Below are positions 16,217-25,378 of a stretch of DNA of 33,321 nucleotides, one piece after another (the stretch's first letter is position 1; each line of letters begins with the position of its first letter). The translations under genes were made by a program, and so were the position numbers. Location of the stretch: positions 1 through 33,321 of the forward strand of contig JAADGP010000071.1 of NCBI GenBank assembly GCA_013152315.1, given 5' to 3'. The stretch comes from FCB group bacterium (lineage in GTDB: Bacteria > Fidelibacterota > Marinisomatia > Marinisomatales > JAADGP01). Under the pieces are notes generated by a model. That model did no database searches and was not told where the DNA came from. It worked only from the letters and a program-made list of their open reading frames with translations.

Positions 16217-19200
16217 TTAGATCTGCGACAGGCCCCAGGCGAACATAATGCCGACAAAGGTGAGCATGAGGGGCCAACTGGTGTTCACGAATTGCCGGGC
16301 GCTGGGATCTTCGAATACATGGATCTGAAATTCATGAGTCGTGGTGGCGCCGTGTTCGTCAATAGCCAGGATTACCACCGGGTTGGGGCCCCGCTGACTG
16401 TTACGCGGTTTCCAGCGCAGCAGACCTGTTTTCTTGTTGAACTTGGCGTACTTGGGTAATCGCACGGCCCGGAAAGTGATCTTGTCCTTATTTAAATCCT
16501 CGGCCACCACCTTGTAGCGATACTCGTAGCCCGTCAGGCCCACCGGCTTAGGGGTGGAAATGATTGAAGGACTGATGTTGACGAACACCTTACTGGTTTG
16601 TACATCCTCCGCGTAACCGTCGGAAACCTTAACCTCAAAAACATGGTAATTGATCTGCGCCGGTTTGGGAACCCAAACAATTTTTCCGTCCCGGCTCATT
16701 TGCATGCCCTGGGGGCTTTTTACCAATTCGAATTTCAGGTCGGCATCGGCATTTTTATCTTCCACCCGAACCTGGTACTTGTAGACCTCTCCCACGAGAG
16801 CCATTGCCGGTGCGGTGGAAACAATAGTGGGCGGATGGTTGACATATATATCAAAGGTTTGTTCATCCTTGGTGTAGCCGTCCGAAACCAACAGGGTAAT
16901 GGTATGTGTATCAACCTGATCCTTGGTGGGGGTCCACTCGATGGTACCGGTAAGTTCATCAACCAGCATTCCGTCGGGGAAATCCACCAGTGTGTAGCGG
17001 ATCAGGGAACGTTTTTCCACCACCACCCGGGGCGGTTTGCCCTTGCTGCCCTGGAAAAATTCCCACAAAACGTCCTTGATTTTCACGGTACGGCCGTCCA
17101 CAACCTTGGTTACAATATATAACCGGTCCTCTTCCCAGAATATTGTCTGGACGTATTTTTTCAGATTTAAGCGCGATAACTGGGTTTCATCCGGATTGTC
17201 GGGATCGGTCAGGTACACGGTTTCGGCGCTTTCCCAATCGCCGATATAGCGATCGATATTTTCCTTATAGACATCATCGGTAATGGTTACGGCATACAAC
17301 CGGGCGGCGTTAACATCATCGATTTTGACCACGCGATTGAAAGGCAGCAAGGTCCCTTTATTCATGTCCGAAGTCATAATTTTATAAGAATATTTCTTTC
17401 CTACGGTGGCCAGCATATTCGGGATGGATACAATTTTGATGGGGGCATTCACGAAGAAATCGGCTTCGATAAGCCGCGTTTCGCGGCCGTCGCTCACTTC
17501 GATTTTCAGGTGCGAAAAATCGACATTATCCAGCGTCGGATCCCAGCGCAAGCGACCGGTGAACGGATCCATGCGCATCCCTTCCGGGAGCTCAACGGCG
17601 GTGTATACCAATCGATCGTTCCGGTTGGGATCGGTAACTTCGATTTGAAAATCCCACGTATTTCCGATATTGATCAGGTTCATGGGAGGTGGTGCGGCGA
17701 CGATAATGGGGGGGTGATTTACAAACAGAGCGACTTTTTGAGTATCCGTTGCCACACCATGATGTGCCACCAGGACAAATTTTTGCGTATCGATTTGCGC
17801 CGGGGAGGGAGTCCATTCGACCAGTCCCGCTTCATTAACGGTCATTCCTTCGGGCGCCGTGGTCAGCTCGAAAGAAAGCGGGTAGTCCAATTCCTGGTGC
17901 CAGACTTCCACCTGATATTGGTAGAGCTCGTTTACCTTCGCCTCGGTTTCCGGTTTACTGAGGATGGTGATGCCAGCCCGTGCGAAGAGTTTGAATTCCT
18001 GAACGGCCCGGTCAAAACCGTCGGTTACGACCAGGCGGACATCATATACATCGACGTGTGTGCTGTCGGTTTGCCACACCAGAGTGTCGCCCTTGAGGAC
18101 CATACCCTCAGGGGCCACTTCCAGGGTGAAGCGCAAATTGGCATCGACATTACGGTCCCTGACCAAGGGTACGTAAGTAAACAAACTGTTGGCCACGAAT
18201 TCCGTTCCGGTTGGTTCGGACAGGAAGACCGGTGGATCGTTTACGTAAATCCACAGCCGTTCGTCATACCCTTCCAGGATCGGCTTTACCTGGTAAGCGG
18301 CCAGCGAATCCCGGTCTTCTTTTTCAAGACTGACTGTTTCCCCGATCTTCATTTCAACATGGTAGGCCAGTTGGTAGGCGCCCAATTGCGTTTCATCCGG
18401 TGTCCATCGTATGGAACGGGTATCGTAGTGGAAAAACATTCCTTTGGGTGGTGGCTGCAGCCAGCGGAAACTGTAAAATTTACGGGATTCATCCTCGGGT
18501 AACGTGTAAGCAAAGGATTGGTTAACCGTGAGCACGTGGCGTGGCAGGACACCCGGCGGTAATGGCTGTCCGAGGGTCTTCGGAGGTTTGGGAACCTTGG
18601 GCAGGGCGAATTGTTCTTCCGATATTTCCGGGAAGATGTCTAACAGTTCCGCCTGTTCTTCCAGCCCGGGTTTCAGAGCTTCTTCGGGAACGAGGGGTTG
18701 GGGAGTGTATTTTTCCGGCGGTTTTCCCAGATCGGTGAGGAAAATGGCGCTTTCGGATCCGTTCCAGCCGGCGCCGATAATGGAGCCAGTATAGACCCCC
18801 AGACTGGTTAACGGCAAGGTGGCAAAGATTTGGGTTTTTTCCGCCTCCCCTTCCAGGGCAAAATAGTCAGCGGCTTCCATCACGCCTCCGGAAATGCCCT
18901 GAATCATCGTCAGGAGATTCATGTCCCCGGAAACCAGCAACAAATCATCATATCCGTTTTGATCAAAATCGGCCACATTGAGGTCCGAAAGGGGACCTCC
19001 ATCAATGGGCAGTTCGTCGATAACCACTGTTTCCGGCGTCATAGTCAGGGCCAATACATGTCCGGATTGAAACGGCAGCAGAATGTCTTTGAAACCATCC
19101 GCGTCCCAATCGGCTTCGGTAATCGCCAGGGGCAAGAGCCGGTTCAGGCCTTCCACGGTAAGCGTGGTGGCTTCTCCGGGTTGGAATTTTCCCTCAACAT

Positions 19201-19906
19201 TGTAAAAGGCCTGGGCTTTCAACACGTTTCCTTCGGGAGTAAAACCGATAAGGTCGTCGTAACCGTCACGATCGTAGTCGACAACCGCAACAAATACAAA
19301 CCCGGATCCCGAGCGCATGGATTTCGGATAAATCCGGGAAACAATTCTGGCATTTTCGGTGGAATCGATATCGACCAGCGTAAAGCCCCGGTCGGGAGTA
19401 CCCAGGGCGGCTACAATTTCCTGGTCCCCGTCGTTATCGTAGTCGAGTAAATCAAAATTGTAACATCGTAAAAAGGTGCTCTTGCGGGCCAGATTAATCG
19501 ATATGTCCGGTTCCTCGTTAAAGCTCTGGCCGGACCAGTGGTACACAAAAACGAAGGGTTGCAGAAGCTCATCCCCTTCCGGTTCGGACACATTCATTAC
19601 CGTGATCAATTCCGGGTTGGCATCGCCGTCGATATCCCCGATTTTCACCCCCACGAAATTACCCAGCAGGCCGTCGGGCGATTCCAACTCCCACAGAAGT
19701 TGCTGGTATCCTTCTTCATCGATTTCGTAATAGCGAATGACGGATGTCTGGTGATCTCTGACGGGAGGGATTTCAAGTGCGGCGAATTCCAGGCGACCAT
19801 CGCCGTCGAGGTCATAGGTTCCTTCCATATGGATGATCTTCAGATCTTCAGCCGACGCCAGAGTAATTAAAAACAGGAAGGAAAGGATTGTCAGCGGGCG
19901 ACGCAT
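16217..19906 (-). CDS. Large exported VCBS/FG-GAP and multi-Ig-domain surface protein with C-terminal membrane helix
   Basis: The product is 1229 residues. A signal peptide (1-19, ending ASA) precedes a VCBS/FG-GAP-like region (about 25-390) with six Ca-binding-type loops of DxDxDG form: DLDGDGRLE (32), DIDGDANPE (91), DYDNDGDQE (155), DYDRDGYDD (210), DWDADGFKD (266) and DFDQNGYDD (313). A Pro-rich linker (about 392-455) leads into seven He_PIG-type Ig modules (about 456-1198), each with a PEGM-like turn, a WTP strand, VSDG and a closing VNxPP. The fifth module carries an insertion of about 115 residues (851-968). A hydrophobic helix (1211-1227) ends the chain, so it may be membrane-anchored at both export and C-terminal steps. 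The start overlaps the upstream paralogue's stop by one base (TAATG). Function unknown; adhesion or cell-surface structure is a guess. Confidence 0.9.
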   Translation of the reverse strand: MRRPLTILSFLFLITLASAEDLKIIHMEGTYDLDGDGRLEFAALEIPPVRDHQTSVIRYYEIDEEGYQQLLWELESPDGLLGNFVGVKIGDIDGDANPELITVMNVSEPEGDELLQPFVFVYHWSGQSFNEEPDISINLARKSTFLRCYNFDLLDYDNDGDQEIVAALGTPDRGFTLVDIDSTENARIVSRIYPKSMRSGSGFVFVAVVDYDRDGYDDLIGFTPEGNVLKAQAFYNVEGKFQPGEATTLTVEGLNRLLPLAITEADWDADGFKDILLPFQSGHVLALTMTPETVVIDELPIDGGPLSDLNVADFDQNGYDDLLLVSGDMNLLTMIQGISGGVMEAADYFALEGEAEKTQIFATLPLTSLGVYTGSIIGAGWNGSESAIFLTDLGKPPEKYTPQPLVPEEALKPGLEEQAELLDIFPEISEEQFALPKVPKPPKTLGQPLPPGVLPRHVLTVNQSFAYTLPEDESRKFYSFRWLQPPPKGMFFHYDTRSIRWTPDETQLGAYQLAYHVEMKIGETVSLEKEDRDSLAAYQVKPILEGYDERLWIYVNDPPVFLSEPTGTEFVANSLFTYVPLVRDRNVDANLRFTLEVAPEGMVLKGDTLVWQTDSTHVDVYDVRLVVTDGFDRAVQEFKLFARAGITILSKPETEAKVNELYQYQVEVWHQELDYPLSFELTTAPEGMTVNEAGLVEWTPSPAQIDTQKFVLVAHHGVATDTQKVALFVNHPPIIVAAPPPMNLINIGNTWDFQIEVTDPNRNDRLVYTAVELPEGMRMDPFTGRLRWDPTLDNVDFSHLKIEVSDGRETRLIEADFFVNAPIKIVSIPNMLATVGKKYSYKIMTSDMNKGTLLPFNRVVKIDDVNAARLYAVTITDDVYKENIDRYIGDWESAETVYLTDPDNPDETQLSRLNLKKYVQTIFWEEDRLYIVTKVVDGRTVKIKDVLWEFFQGSKGKPPRVVVEKRSLIRYTLVDFPDGMLVDELTGTIEWTPTKDQVDTHTITLLVSDGYTKDEQTFDIYVNHPPTIVSTAPAMALVGEVYKYQVRVEDKNADADLKFELVKSPQGMQMSRDGKIVWVPKPAQINYHVFEVKVSDGYAEDVQTSKVFVNISPSIISTPKPVGLTGYEYRYKVVAEDLNKDKITFRAVRLPKYAKFNKKTGLLRWKPRNSQRGPNPVVILAIDEHGATTTHEFQIHVFEDPSARQFVNTSWPLMLTFVGIMFAWGLSQI

Positions 19907-22338
19907 TAATTCGGTTTTGGATTACCTTGGTTGTTGGATGTGTCCGGGGCAGTCGGCACAGGATTGAAAGCGGGTGCGGTTTTGGCGGTATCGGAAACCG
20001 CCGTGTCGGAGTCGGAAGCGCGTGGATTGATATTCGTGTTACCGGAACTGTCCGTCGCGGAATCAATTGTGTTCGGAACGGAGTGATCGGAGGAAGTATC
20101 GGGCAATACAAGCCCGGGAGCAGGATTTCCCGGGACAAGGGAATCAGGCGCCGCGCCGCCTGACAGGGAATCCGCGCCGGGATTGGCTGCCCGGAGGAGC
20201 GTATCCAACGATACGCTATCGGGAGAAGCGGCTATCAGTTTCAGCACTTTCAACAATTTCTTTTCGTCTTGTTGTTCCTTGCCGTTTCCACGTACGCGGG
20301 TGATGATCAGGGAGGGTTTGAAGGGGCCCGCCAGGTCAATTTCGGTTATGGTTTTTTTGGTGCCGTTCTCCTTCACCCGTACTTCACCGCGAATTCCCAG
20401 CAATCGTCCTTCCTTGAGATACATGTTCAGATAATGACTGGGATTCGTTGGGGTAACCAGGGCGATCACGGTGTTTATTCCCTCCGGTTTTTGTTGGTCA
20501 CCGAACGTGAACCGGATTGAATTGTTAATTGAATCCATTGACATGGAAGTCGGGAAGCCTTCAAAAAAGTATTCCGGGTACTGGTACAGGTCCGGGTCCC
20601 AGGCTTCGGGATGATACGATTGGGGTAAAGTATCGAGCTTTGGTTTGGCGGAGATAAACAACAGGTTATTTTCCAGATCGTGTATGAACGTAATGGTTGT
20701 TTTTTCTTCCTGCGGTTCTTCGGAGGAAGAATATTTGAAGGTGACCTGTTTATCCTGGTTTACGTAAGCCAGGTTGGCGTAGATATGATGACCTATGAAT
20801 TTGGTTTTTTGGGAAGGACCGGCCGGAATTTCATCGACGGTAACCCCGAATGGGGGTACGCCGTCAAAAACAAACCGTTTGTTGTCATCGTCTTGAGGTG
20901 TGGTAACAATGACGGAGAACATCTCAACCGGAGGGATTTGGTAGCTTTTGGCCGCGGGAAGTGAAGTGTCCGTAACCGTCGTGTCACTCACCAGAACGGC
21001 GAAAACTTTGGTTTCCTTGTCCAGAACGGGCACGACCTGATGTCGGTCGCCTATCCGGTCTTCCATGCGCACGACGGTTTCCCGTACACGGGTTTCCAAC
21101 TGGTAGGCAAACGTGTGCAACCCAACCTGATTGGCTTTCGGTACCCAGTTGATAATCCCGGAAGCGGGGTCGAAGCGGGCTCCCGCCGGGGGCGATCTGA
21201 GCCAGCGAAAACTGTAAAATTCACCGCTTGTGTCGGTAATGGTTGCGATAATTAACGTGTCCCCTAACGACAGCGTATCGATTACCGCGATGGAATCGGG
21301 AAAGACGATTTCCGCCGGCGCGGGAGGGGTTTTGCGGGCCTGGATTACCTGCGAAATAGTTGCGATCAAATTTTCTTTCGACCCCGGAAATAAAAACGGA
21401 TCCTTATGGGAACTGTTGGTTAGTGACAATTGCCGTTTAAGATAGGATAGCGATAACAATTCGCCGTTTCTGAAGGGCAGTAACAATTCTTCATTCCCGT
21501 CCTTGTTTTCATCAGTGACGGTGATTCCCGGTCCGAAGAGTCGCCGCGCGCCGTTTAAAACCAGGATTTCCGAGGTGACTTCTTTCGGTTTCGATCCCGC
21601 CGGGGGGAGCGTGGTTATGTCGAAAACGGATGTTTTCAGCAAGTTTGCTTCGGCACAAAGTGACAGCAGGAATCGTTTGCCGTCCGTGGTTATTACCCCG
21701 GCAAATACCTGTCCATAGCCGTTTTTAATCAGTTTAGAGGAAAACAGAAGGGGGGATGGCGCACTTACTTTGTTGTTTCGGATCCGCGGCGACACCAACA
21801 AAATTTGTCTTTCCGGTGTTCCCAGGGCAATGGCCAGCGATACGGACTTTTCGTCCCTGATCGGTACGATATTCGACGGTCTGATACGTCCCAGGTTTAA
21901 ATCCTGATCGTACAATACCAAAGGTGTGGGACGAAAAGAATTTCCGGTCCATTTAAAGATGAATAACCACGGGTTTTTGGTATCCCGTTGATTTCCCAAA
22001 GTGAGATACGAAGCCACCAGTTCCGGTTGTTGATCCTCATCCAGATCGACCAGTTTTACGTCGGTGAATTGCCCGGAGAGATAGGCCGGAGCGGTGAAGG
22101 ACCACAGGGTCTTGTGTTGTCCCCCGGCATCGACTTCCCGGTACTCAATATCCGGACCACCGGTTTGGTTCAACAGGATGGCAAACTCGCTGTTGCCATC
22201 GTTGTTTAAGTCATAGGGACCGGAAACATGGATGGTTGTGGCAGCCGGAAAAGACGTCAAAACGGCGAGGGTAAAAAGAATTCCAAGTTTTCGCCTCAGG
22301 CTGTAAAACTGTTGTTTTGAACACATTGTTTTTATCAT
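19906..22338 (-). CDS. Exported VCBS-like protein, paralogue of the downstream 1229-residue protein, with Ser/Asp/Pro tail
   Basis: The frame is open to 22488, but the first 50 codons look non-coding. The ATG at 22338 gives a basic N-region and a hydrophobic core (LGILFTLAVLTSFPAA), a clear signal peptide, and 810 residues. A second ATG at 22326 is possible. The N-terminal half aligns with its downstream neighbour: YDLNNDGNSEFA, VDLDEDQQPELV, IALGTPERQILLV, ENKDGNEELLLPFRNGELLSL and the shared FYSFRWL-PP-G module. Several Ca-type loops are degenerate here. The middle (about 455-700) is unlike the neighbour and lacks Ig repeats. The last 108 residues are a Ser/Asp/Pro/Thr/Asn-rich low-complexity tail, perhaps a disordered cell-surface linker. 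A 19-codon ORF with a strong Shine-Dalgarno sequence ends over this start. Function unknown. Confidence 0.85.
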   Translation of the reverse strand: MIKTMCSKQQFYSLRRKLGILFTLAVLTSFPAATTIHVSGPYDLNNDGNSEFAILLNQTGGPDIEYREVDAGGQHKTLWSFTAPAYLSGQFTDVKLVDLDEDQQPELVASYLTLGNQRDTKNPWLFIFKWTGNSFRPTPLVLYDQDLNLGRIRPSNIVPIRDEKSVSLAIALGTPERQILLVSPRIRNNKVSAPSPLLFSSKLIKNGYGQVFAGVITTDGKRFLLSLCAEANLLKTSVFDITTLPPAGSKPKEVTSEILVLNGARRLFGPGITVTDENKDGNEELLLPFRNGELLSLSYLKRQLSLTNSSHKDPFLFPGSKENLIATISQVIQARKTPPAPAEIVFPDSIAVIDTLSLGDTLIIATITDTSGEFYSFRWLRSPPAGARFDPASGIINWVPKANQVGLHTFAYQLETRVRETVVRMEDRIGDRHQVVPVLDKETKVFAVLVSDTTVTDTSLPAAKSYQIPPVEMFSVIVTTPQDDDNKRFVFDGVPPFGVTVDEIPAGPSQKTKFIGHHIYANLAYVNQDKQVTFKYSSSEEPQEEKTTITFIHDLENNLLFISAKPKLDTLPQSYHPEAWDPDLYQYPEYFFEGFPTSMSMDSINNSIRFTFGDQQKPEGINTVIALVTPTNPSHYLNMYLKEGRLLGIRGEVRVKENGTKKTITEIDLAGPFKPSLIITRVRGNGKEQQDEKKLLKVLKLIAASPDSVSLDTLLRAANPGADSLSGGAAPDSLVPGNPAPGLVLPDTSSDHSVPNTIDSATDSSGNTNINPRASDSDTAVSDTAKTAPAFNPVPTAPDTSNNQGNPKPN

Positions 22339-22394
22339 GGACAATAAAGAAAGGATAACCGTCCTCTCACAAAGACGACGGTCTGTTGCAGCAT
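22335..22394 (-). CDS. Possible leader ORF (19 residues) coupled to the VCBS operon
   Basis: On the minus strand, GGAGG (plus-strand 22401-22405) lies six bases before an ATG at 22394. The ORF encodes MLQQTVVFVRGRLSFLYCP and stops with a TGA at 22337-22335, overlapping the start of the VCBS-like gene as ATGA. The main start has no Shine-Dalgarno sequence of its own, so ribosomes ending here could re-initiate. The peptide has no recognisable family. A sequencing indel that truly joins the two frames is the alternative. Confidence 0.45.
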   Translation of the reverse strand: MLQQTVVFVRGRLSFLYCP

Positions 22395-22570
22395 CCCTTA
22401 CCTCCAAATTTACACGAATATAATTTAGTAGTCTTACATAAAACAAGGAAAAGCCCCTGTTTTTCGGAGGTAGAATAGCTAAATTCATAGCAATATTTAC
22501 CTTTCGATAAATTCATCGTGCTTCCTAAATTGATCAATAATTACTTTAACGCTTGGCGCAGTAAAGGTCT

Positions 22571-23473
22571 ATGAAAAAAATATTTTGTTCAATTGCACTG
22601 GTCCCCGTTTTACTATTTGGTCAAAACGACCTTTATCCCGTAGAGGAGTTTTATGGCGGTGGTATCGGGTACAGTCCGATGTATATTACTCTGGATTCGA
22701 TTCCCGGCTCCAGTGCGCTGCAAAAGCTGGGATTGAATCCGGCTGATTTCGCATCGCCTTTTGTCATCCACGGCGGGGAAGGATTTACCCAGATTGCCGG
22801 ACGTTGGCGAATCGGCGGGTACGCCGGGATCGGCGTATCACGGATCAGCACGGTTCCGACCATCATGTTGTACATCAACCGCGATGGTGTCGACGGTTAC
22901 CAGCCGCCGCCGGCGGTTGTTCAGAATCCCGCTTTGGTGGATACCACCATTCCTTATACCGGTGAATTTGCGCCTTCGATCGGAGCGAAATTTACCTTTG
23001 CCCTGGGGGCCGCTACCGTTGAGTATGTGGTTCCGATTTTTCGTGACCTGGAGATTGCTACCGGGGCGCTCTTGGGAATGGGACGCGCGACGATCAGTAT
23101 TAACCAGCATTCAGGCACCCCGCGTTGGAATAAAACATTTACCAATGTCTATGGCGAAGTTGTCGACAGTACTTTGTATTATGAAATTCCCAGCGCGGAC
23201 GATATTACCACCACACAGGCCGGGGGATTGCTTTCGGGGAAAATGTCCAGTCGGCTTACGGATGTAAGCGGAACTTTTTTTAATTTTCAACCGTATATCG
23301 CTGTCAAATGGCAGTTTCTTGACCGCGTTGGGTTGCGTATCAGTGTCGGGTTTAACAAGGGAACCATTCCCGCCGGTCGCTGGTATCTTAATGACCGGGA
23401 GCCGATCAGCGATTCTCCCAAATCCACCCTGCAAGGCGTTGCGATCAGAACTATGTTGTATTTCGGATTGTAA
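22571..23473 (+). CDS. Exported beta-barrel-like outer membrane protein, unrecognised family
   Basis: The product is 300 residues. A short signal peptide (MKKIFCSIALVPVLLFGQ) is followed by alternating hydrophobic/polar strands rich in Gly and aromatic residues, such as GRWRIGGYAGIGVSRI, PSIGAKFTFALGAATVEYVV, LEIATGALLGMGRATISI and YIAVKWQFLDRVGLRISVGF. It ends in a strand with a terminal aromatic (RTMLYFGL), as in many outer-membrane barrels. I do not recognise a named family. AAAGG stands just before the ATG. It is transcribed divergently from the VCBS/Ig operon with 232 bases between the starts, so the two units could share regulation and their products could interact at the surface; that is inference. 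Confidence 0.75.
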   Translation: MKKIFCSIALVPVLLFGQNDLYPVEEFYGGGIGYSPMYITLDSIPGSSALQKLGLNPADFASPFVIHGGEGFTQIAGRWRIGGYAGIGVSRISTVPTIMLYINRDGVDGYQPPPAVVQNPALVDTTIPYTGEFAPSIGAKFTFALGAATVEYVVPIFRDLEIATGALLGMGRATISINQHSGTPRWNKTFTNVYGEVVDSTLYYEIPSADDITTTQAGGLLSGKMSSRLTDVSGTFFNFQPYIAVKWQFLDRVGLRISVGFNKGTIPAGRWYLNDREPISDSPKSTLQGVAIRTMLYFGL

Positions 23474-23678
23474 TACCGTTGTTTTTTGCTCGTAATAGTT
23501 GCGTCTGAATCAGGCTCCGGATAAATAACAATAATGAAAATGAAATAAAAAAGGATGTTTGTGTTTGCAGCAAAAGGCAAAGACCGTTGTCCCGTTGAAC
23601 AATCTTATTCGGGATAATGGCGGTCCTCGGTAACCGTGGGAAAACAGGTATTGCTATTTACACACATCCGGGCAAGAT

Positions 23679-25292
23679 ATGATAAAGAACATTAAACAAA
23701 AATTCAACTGGCCGTTTTTGGCAACCGGAATCGTTGTTCTGTTCCTGGTTCTTGCGCCGCTGGGGCCGAAGGTTTATCCCAAAGACAAGAACCCGTTCAG
23801 CGTCATAAAGGAAAAGATGCAGGTTCTGAACCAAATTCTGGTTTATGTGAATGAGTTGTATTTCGAGCCGGTGGATATGGAAAAACTCATGGAGGGCGCC
23901 TTTAATGGAATTATGGGGGAACTGGATCCCCATTCAATCTATATCCCTGCCAAGAATATGGATGAAATAGACGAACAGTTTCGGGGAAAATTCCAGGGCA
24001 TCGGAATTGAGTTCGACATTTTGCATGGCTACATAACCGTCATCGCGCCGGTAGCCGACAGTCCTTCGGAACGAGTGGGATTACTTCCCGGCGATCAGAT
24101 TATTGCCATCAACGGGGAAGACGCGTATGAAATCACCAAAAAAGAGGTTTTTGAAAAATTACGGGGACGAAAAGGCACGCCGGTAACCATTACGGTTCGC
24201 AGGATCGGACTGGAGGAACCGTTTGATGTCACGATTATTCGGGACGATATCCCCATCTACAGTGTGCGTGCCGCCACCATGCTGGATGACTCCACCGGTT
24301 ACATTTGGTTGACCCGTTTTTCGGCCACGACCGCCAAGGAAGTCAGAGCGGCTGTTAAACAATTGAAAAATGAGCATATGACAAGGTTGCTTTTCGACTT
24401 GAGGAACAACAGCGGAGGATATTTGGAACAGGCGGCCGAAATTGCGAACCTGTTCATAACCCACGCGGACACGTTGGTGTACACCAAGGGAAAACGCAAG
24501 GATATGGAACAGGTTTTTGTCGCGGATCCATTGAAGGGATACGATGATTTTTCCCTGATTGTTCTGGTTAACCGTGGTTCGGCCAGCGCCAGTGAAATCG
24601 TGGCGGGAGCGGTTCAGGATCTTGATCGCGGGATTATTGTTGGTGAAACAACCTTTGGCAAGGGGCTGGTTCAACGTCAAATACCCCTGGTTGATGGTTC
24701 TGCCATTCGCGTTACCATTGCCCGGTACTATACTCCAAGCGGTCGCTTAATTCAGCGACCCTATAAAAATGGGGACGATCACGCCTATTACCGTGAATTG
24801 TATGAAAAAAATCGTGAAGCAAAACTTGATTCCCTGAAAAAACTAAGACCGAAGTATAAAACCCGGCACGGAAGAATTGTTTATGGGGGCGGAGGAATTA
24901 CTCCCGATATTTATATTCCCCGGAAGCTGGAATTACAGAAAACGACTCAGGATCTGCTCATGAACGCGAAACGTCCTTTGTTCAACTGGGCTTCCGTTTA
25001 TGCCAGTAAATACCGCGACAAGCTCCCCGATTACGAAATTTTCCGGTCGAAATGGGGGTTGACGGAAGACGATTTCAAAGATTTTTTATCGTATTTGAAG
25101 CAGGAAGAGATTAAATACGATTCAGCGACGATATACATTGATAAGGATTATTTGTTAAACAGTTTGAAATCCCAGATAGCCGGTGCCGTGTGGAGCCGGA
25201 ATGAAGCAATTGGGATAAGTTTGCAATTTGATAATCAGGTCCAGGAAGCACAGAAATATTTTGAAGAAGCTGCTGCTTTCAAGAAACCATAG
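23679..25292 (+). CDS. C-terminal processing peptidase, S41 family (CtpA/Prc-like)
   Basis: This is a periplasmic serine protease that trims or degrades proteins from their C-termini. The 537-residue product has an N-terminal membrane anchor or uncleaved signal (about 11-28), a helical N-domain, a PDZ domain (about 102-176; GKFQGIGIEFDILHGYITV to VTITVRR), and the S41 catalytic core. The Ser-Lys dyad is Ser303 in RGSASASEI and Lys328 in TTFGKGLVQ, with the usual 25-residue spacing. FDLRNNSGGYLEQA is also intact. The last 170 residues form a helical extension, commonly seen in long S41 proteases. No strong Shine-Dalgarno sequence precedes the ATG. It is 86 bases upstream of exbB and could share its promoter region. 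Confidence 0.95.
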   Translation: MIKNIKQKFNWPFLATGIVVLFLVLAPLGPKVYPKDKNPFSVIKEKMQVLNQILVYVNELYFEPVDMEKLMEGAFNGIMGELDPHSIYIPAKNMDEIDEQFRGKFQGIGIEFDILHGYITVIAPVADSPSERVGLLPGDQIIAINGEDAYEITKKEVFEKLRGRKGTPVTITVRRIGLEEPFDVTIIRDDIPIYSVRAATMLDDSTGYIWLTRFSATTAKEVRAAVKQLKNEHMTRLLFDLRNNSGGYLEQAAEIANLFITHADTLVYTKGKRKDMEQVFVADPLKGYDDFSLIVLVNRGSASASEIVAGAVQDLDRGIIVGETTFGKGLVQRQIPLVDGSAIRVTIARYYTPSGRLIQRPYKNGDDHAYYRELYEKNREAKLDSLKKLRPKYKTRHGRIVYGGGGITPDIYIPRKLELQKTTQDLLMNAKRPLFNWASVYASKYRDKLPDYEIFRSKWGLTEDDFKDFLSYLKQEEIKYDSATIYIDKDYLLNSLKSQIAGAVWSRNEAIGISLQFDNQVQEAQKYFEEAAAFKKP

Positions 25293-25378
25293 CTGTAAAT
25301 TAAGGACGACGCGCGGTTGACATTTCCTGGGGGAAGTGATAATTTCGCCGACTATGTTTTTAATCAATGGAGGATTAA

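Noticed and set aside
17510-18502. A 330-codon ORF on the plus strand
   Set aside because: It lies antisense inside the 1229-residue VCBS/Ig gene, whose repeats and signal peptide are clear. The ORF has no start signal, no domain and biased low-quality composition.
18349-18552. Other short ORFs within the VCBS region
   Set aside because: All are same-strand or opposite-strand shadows of the large gene.
22339-22488. The upstream 50 codons of the VCBS-like gene as its true N-terminus
   Set aside because: They would put the signal peptide at residue 60, have non-coding composition and no ribosome site in frame. The ATG at 22338 gives a normal exported N-terminus.
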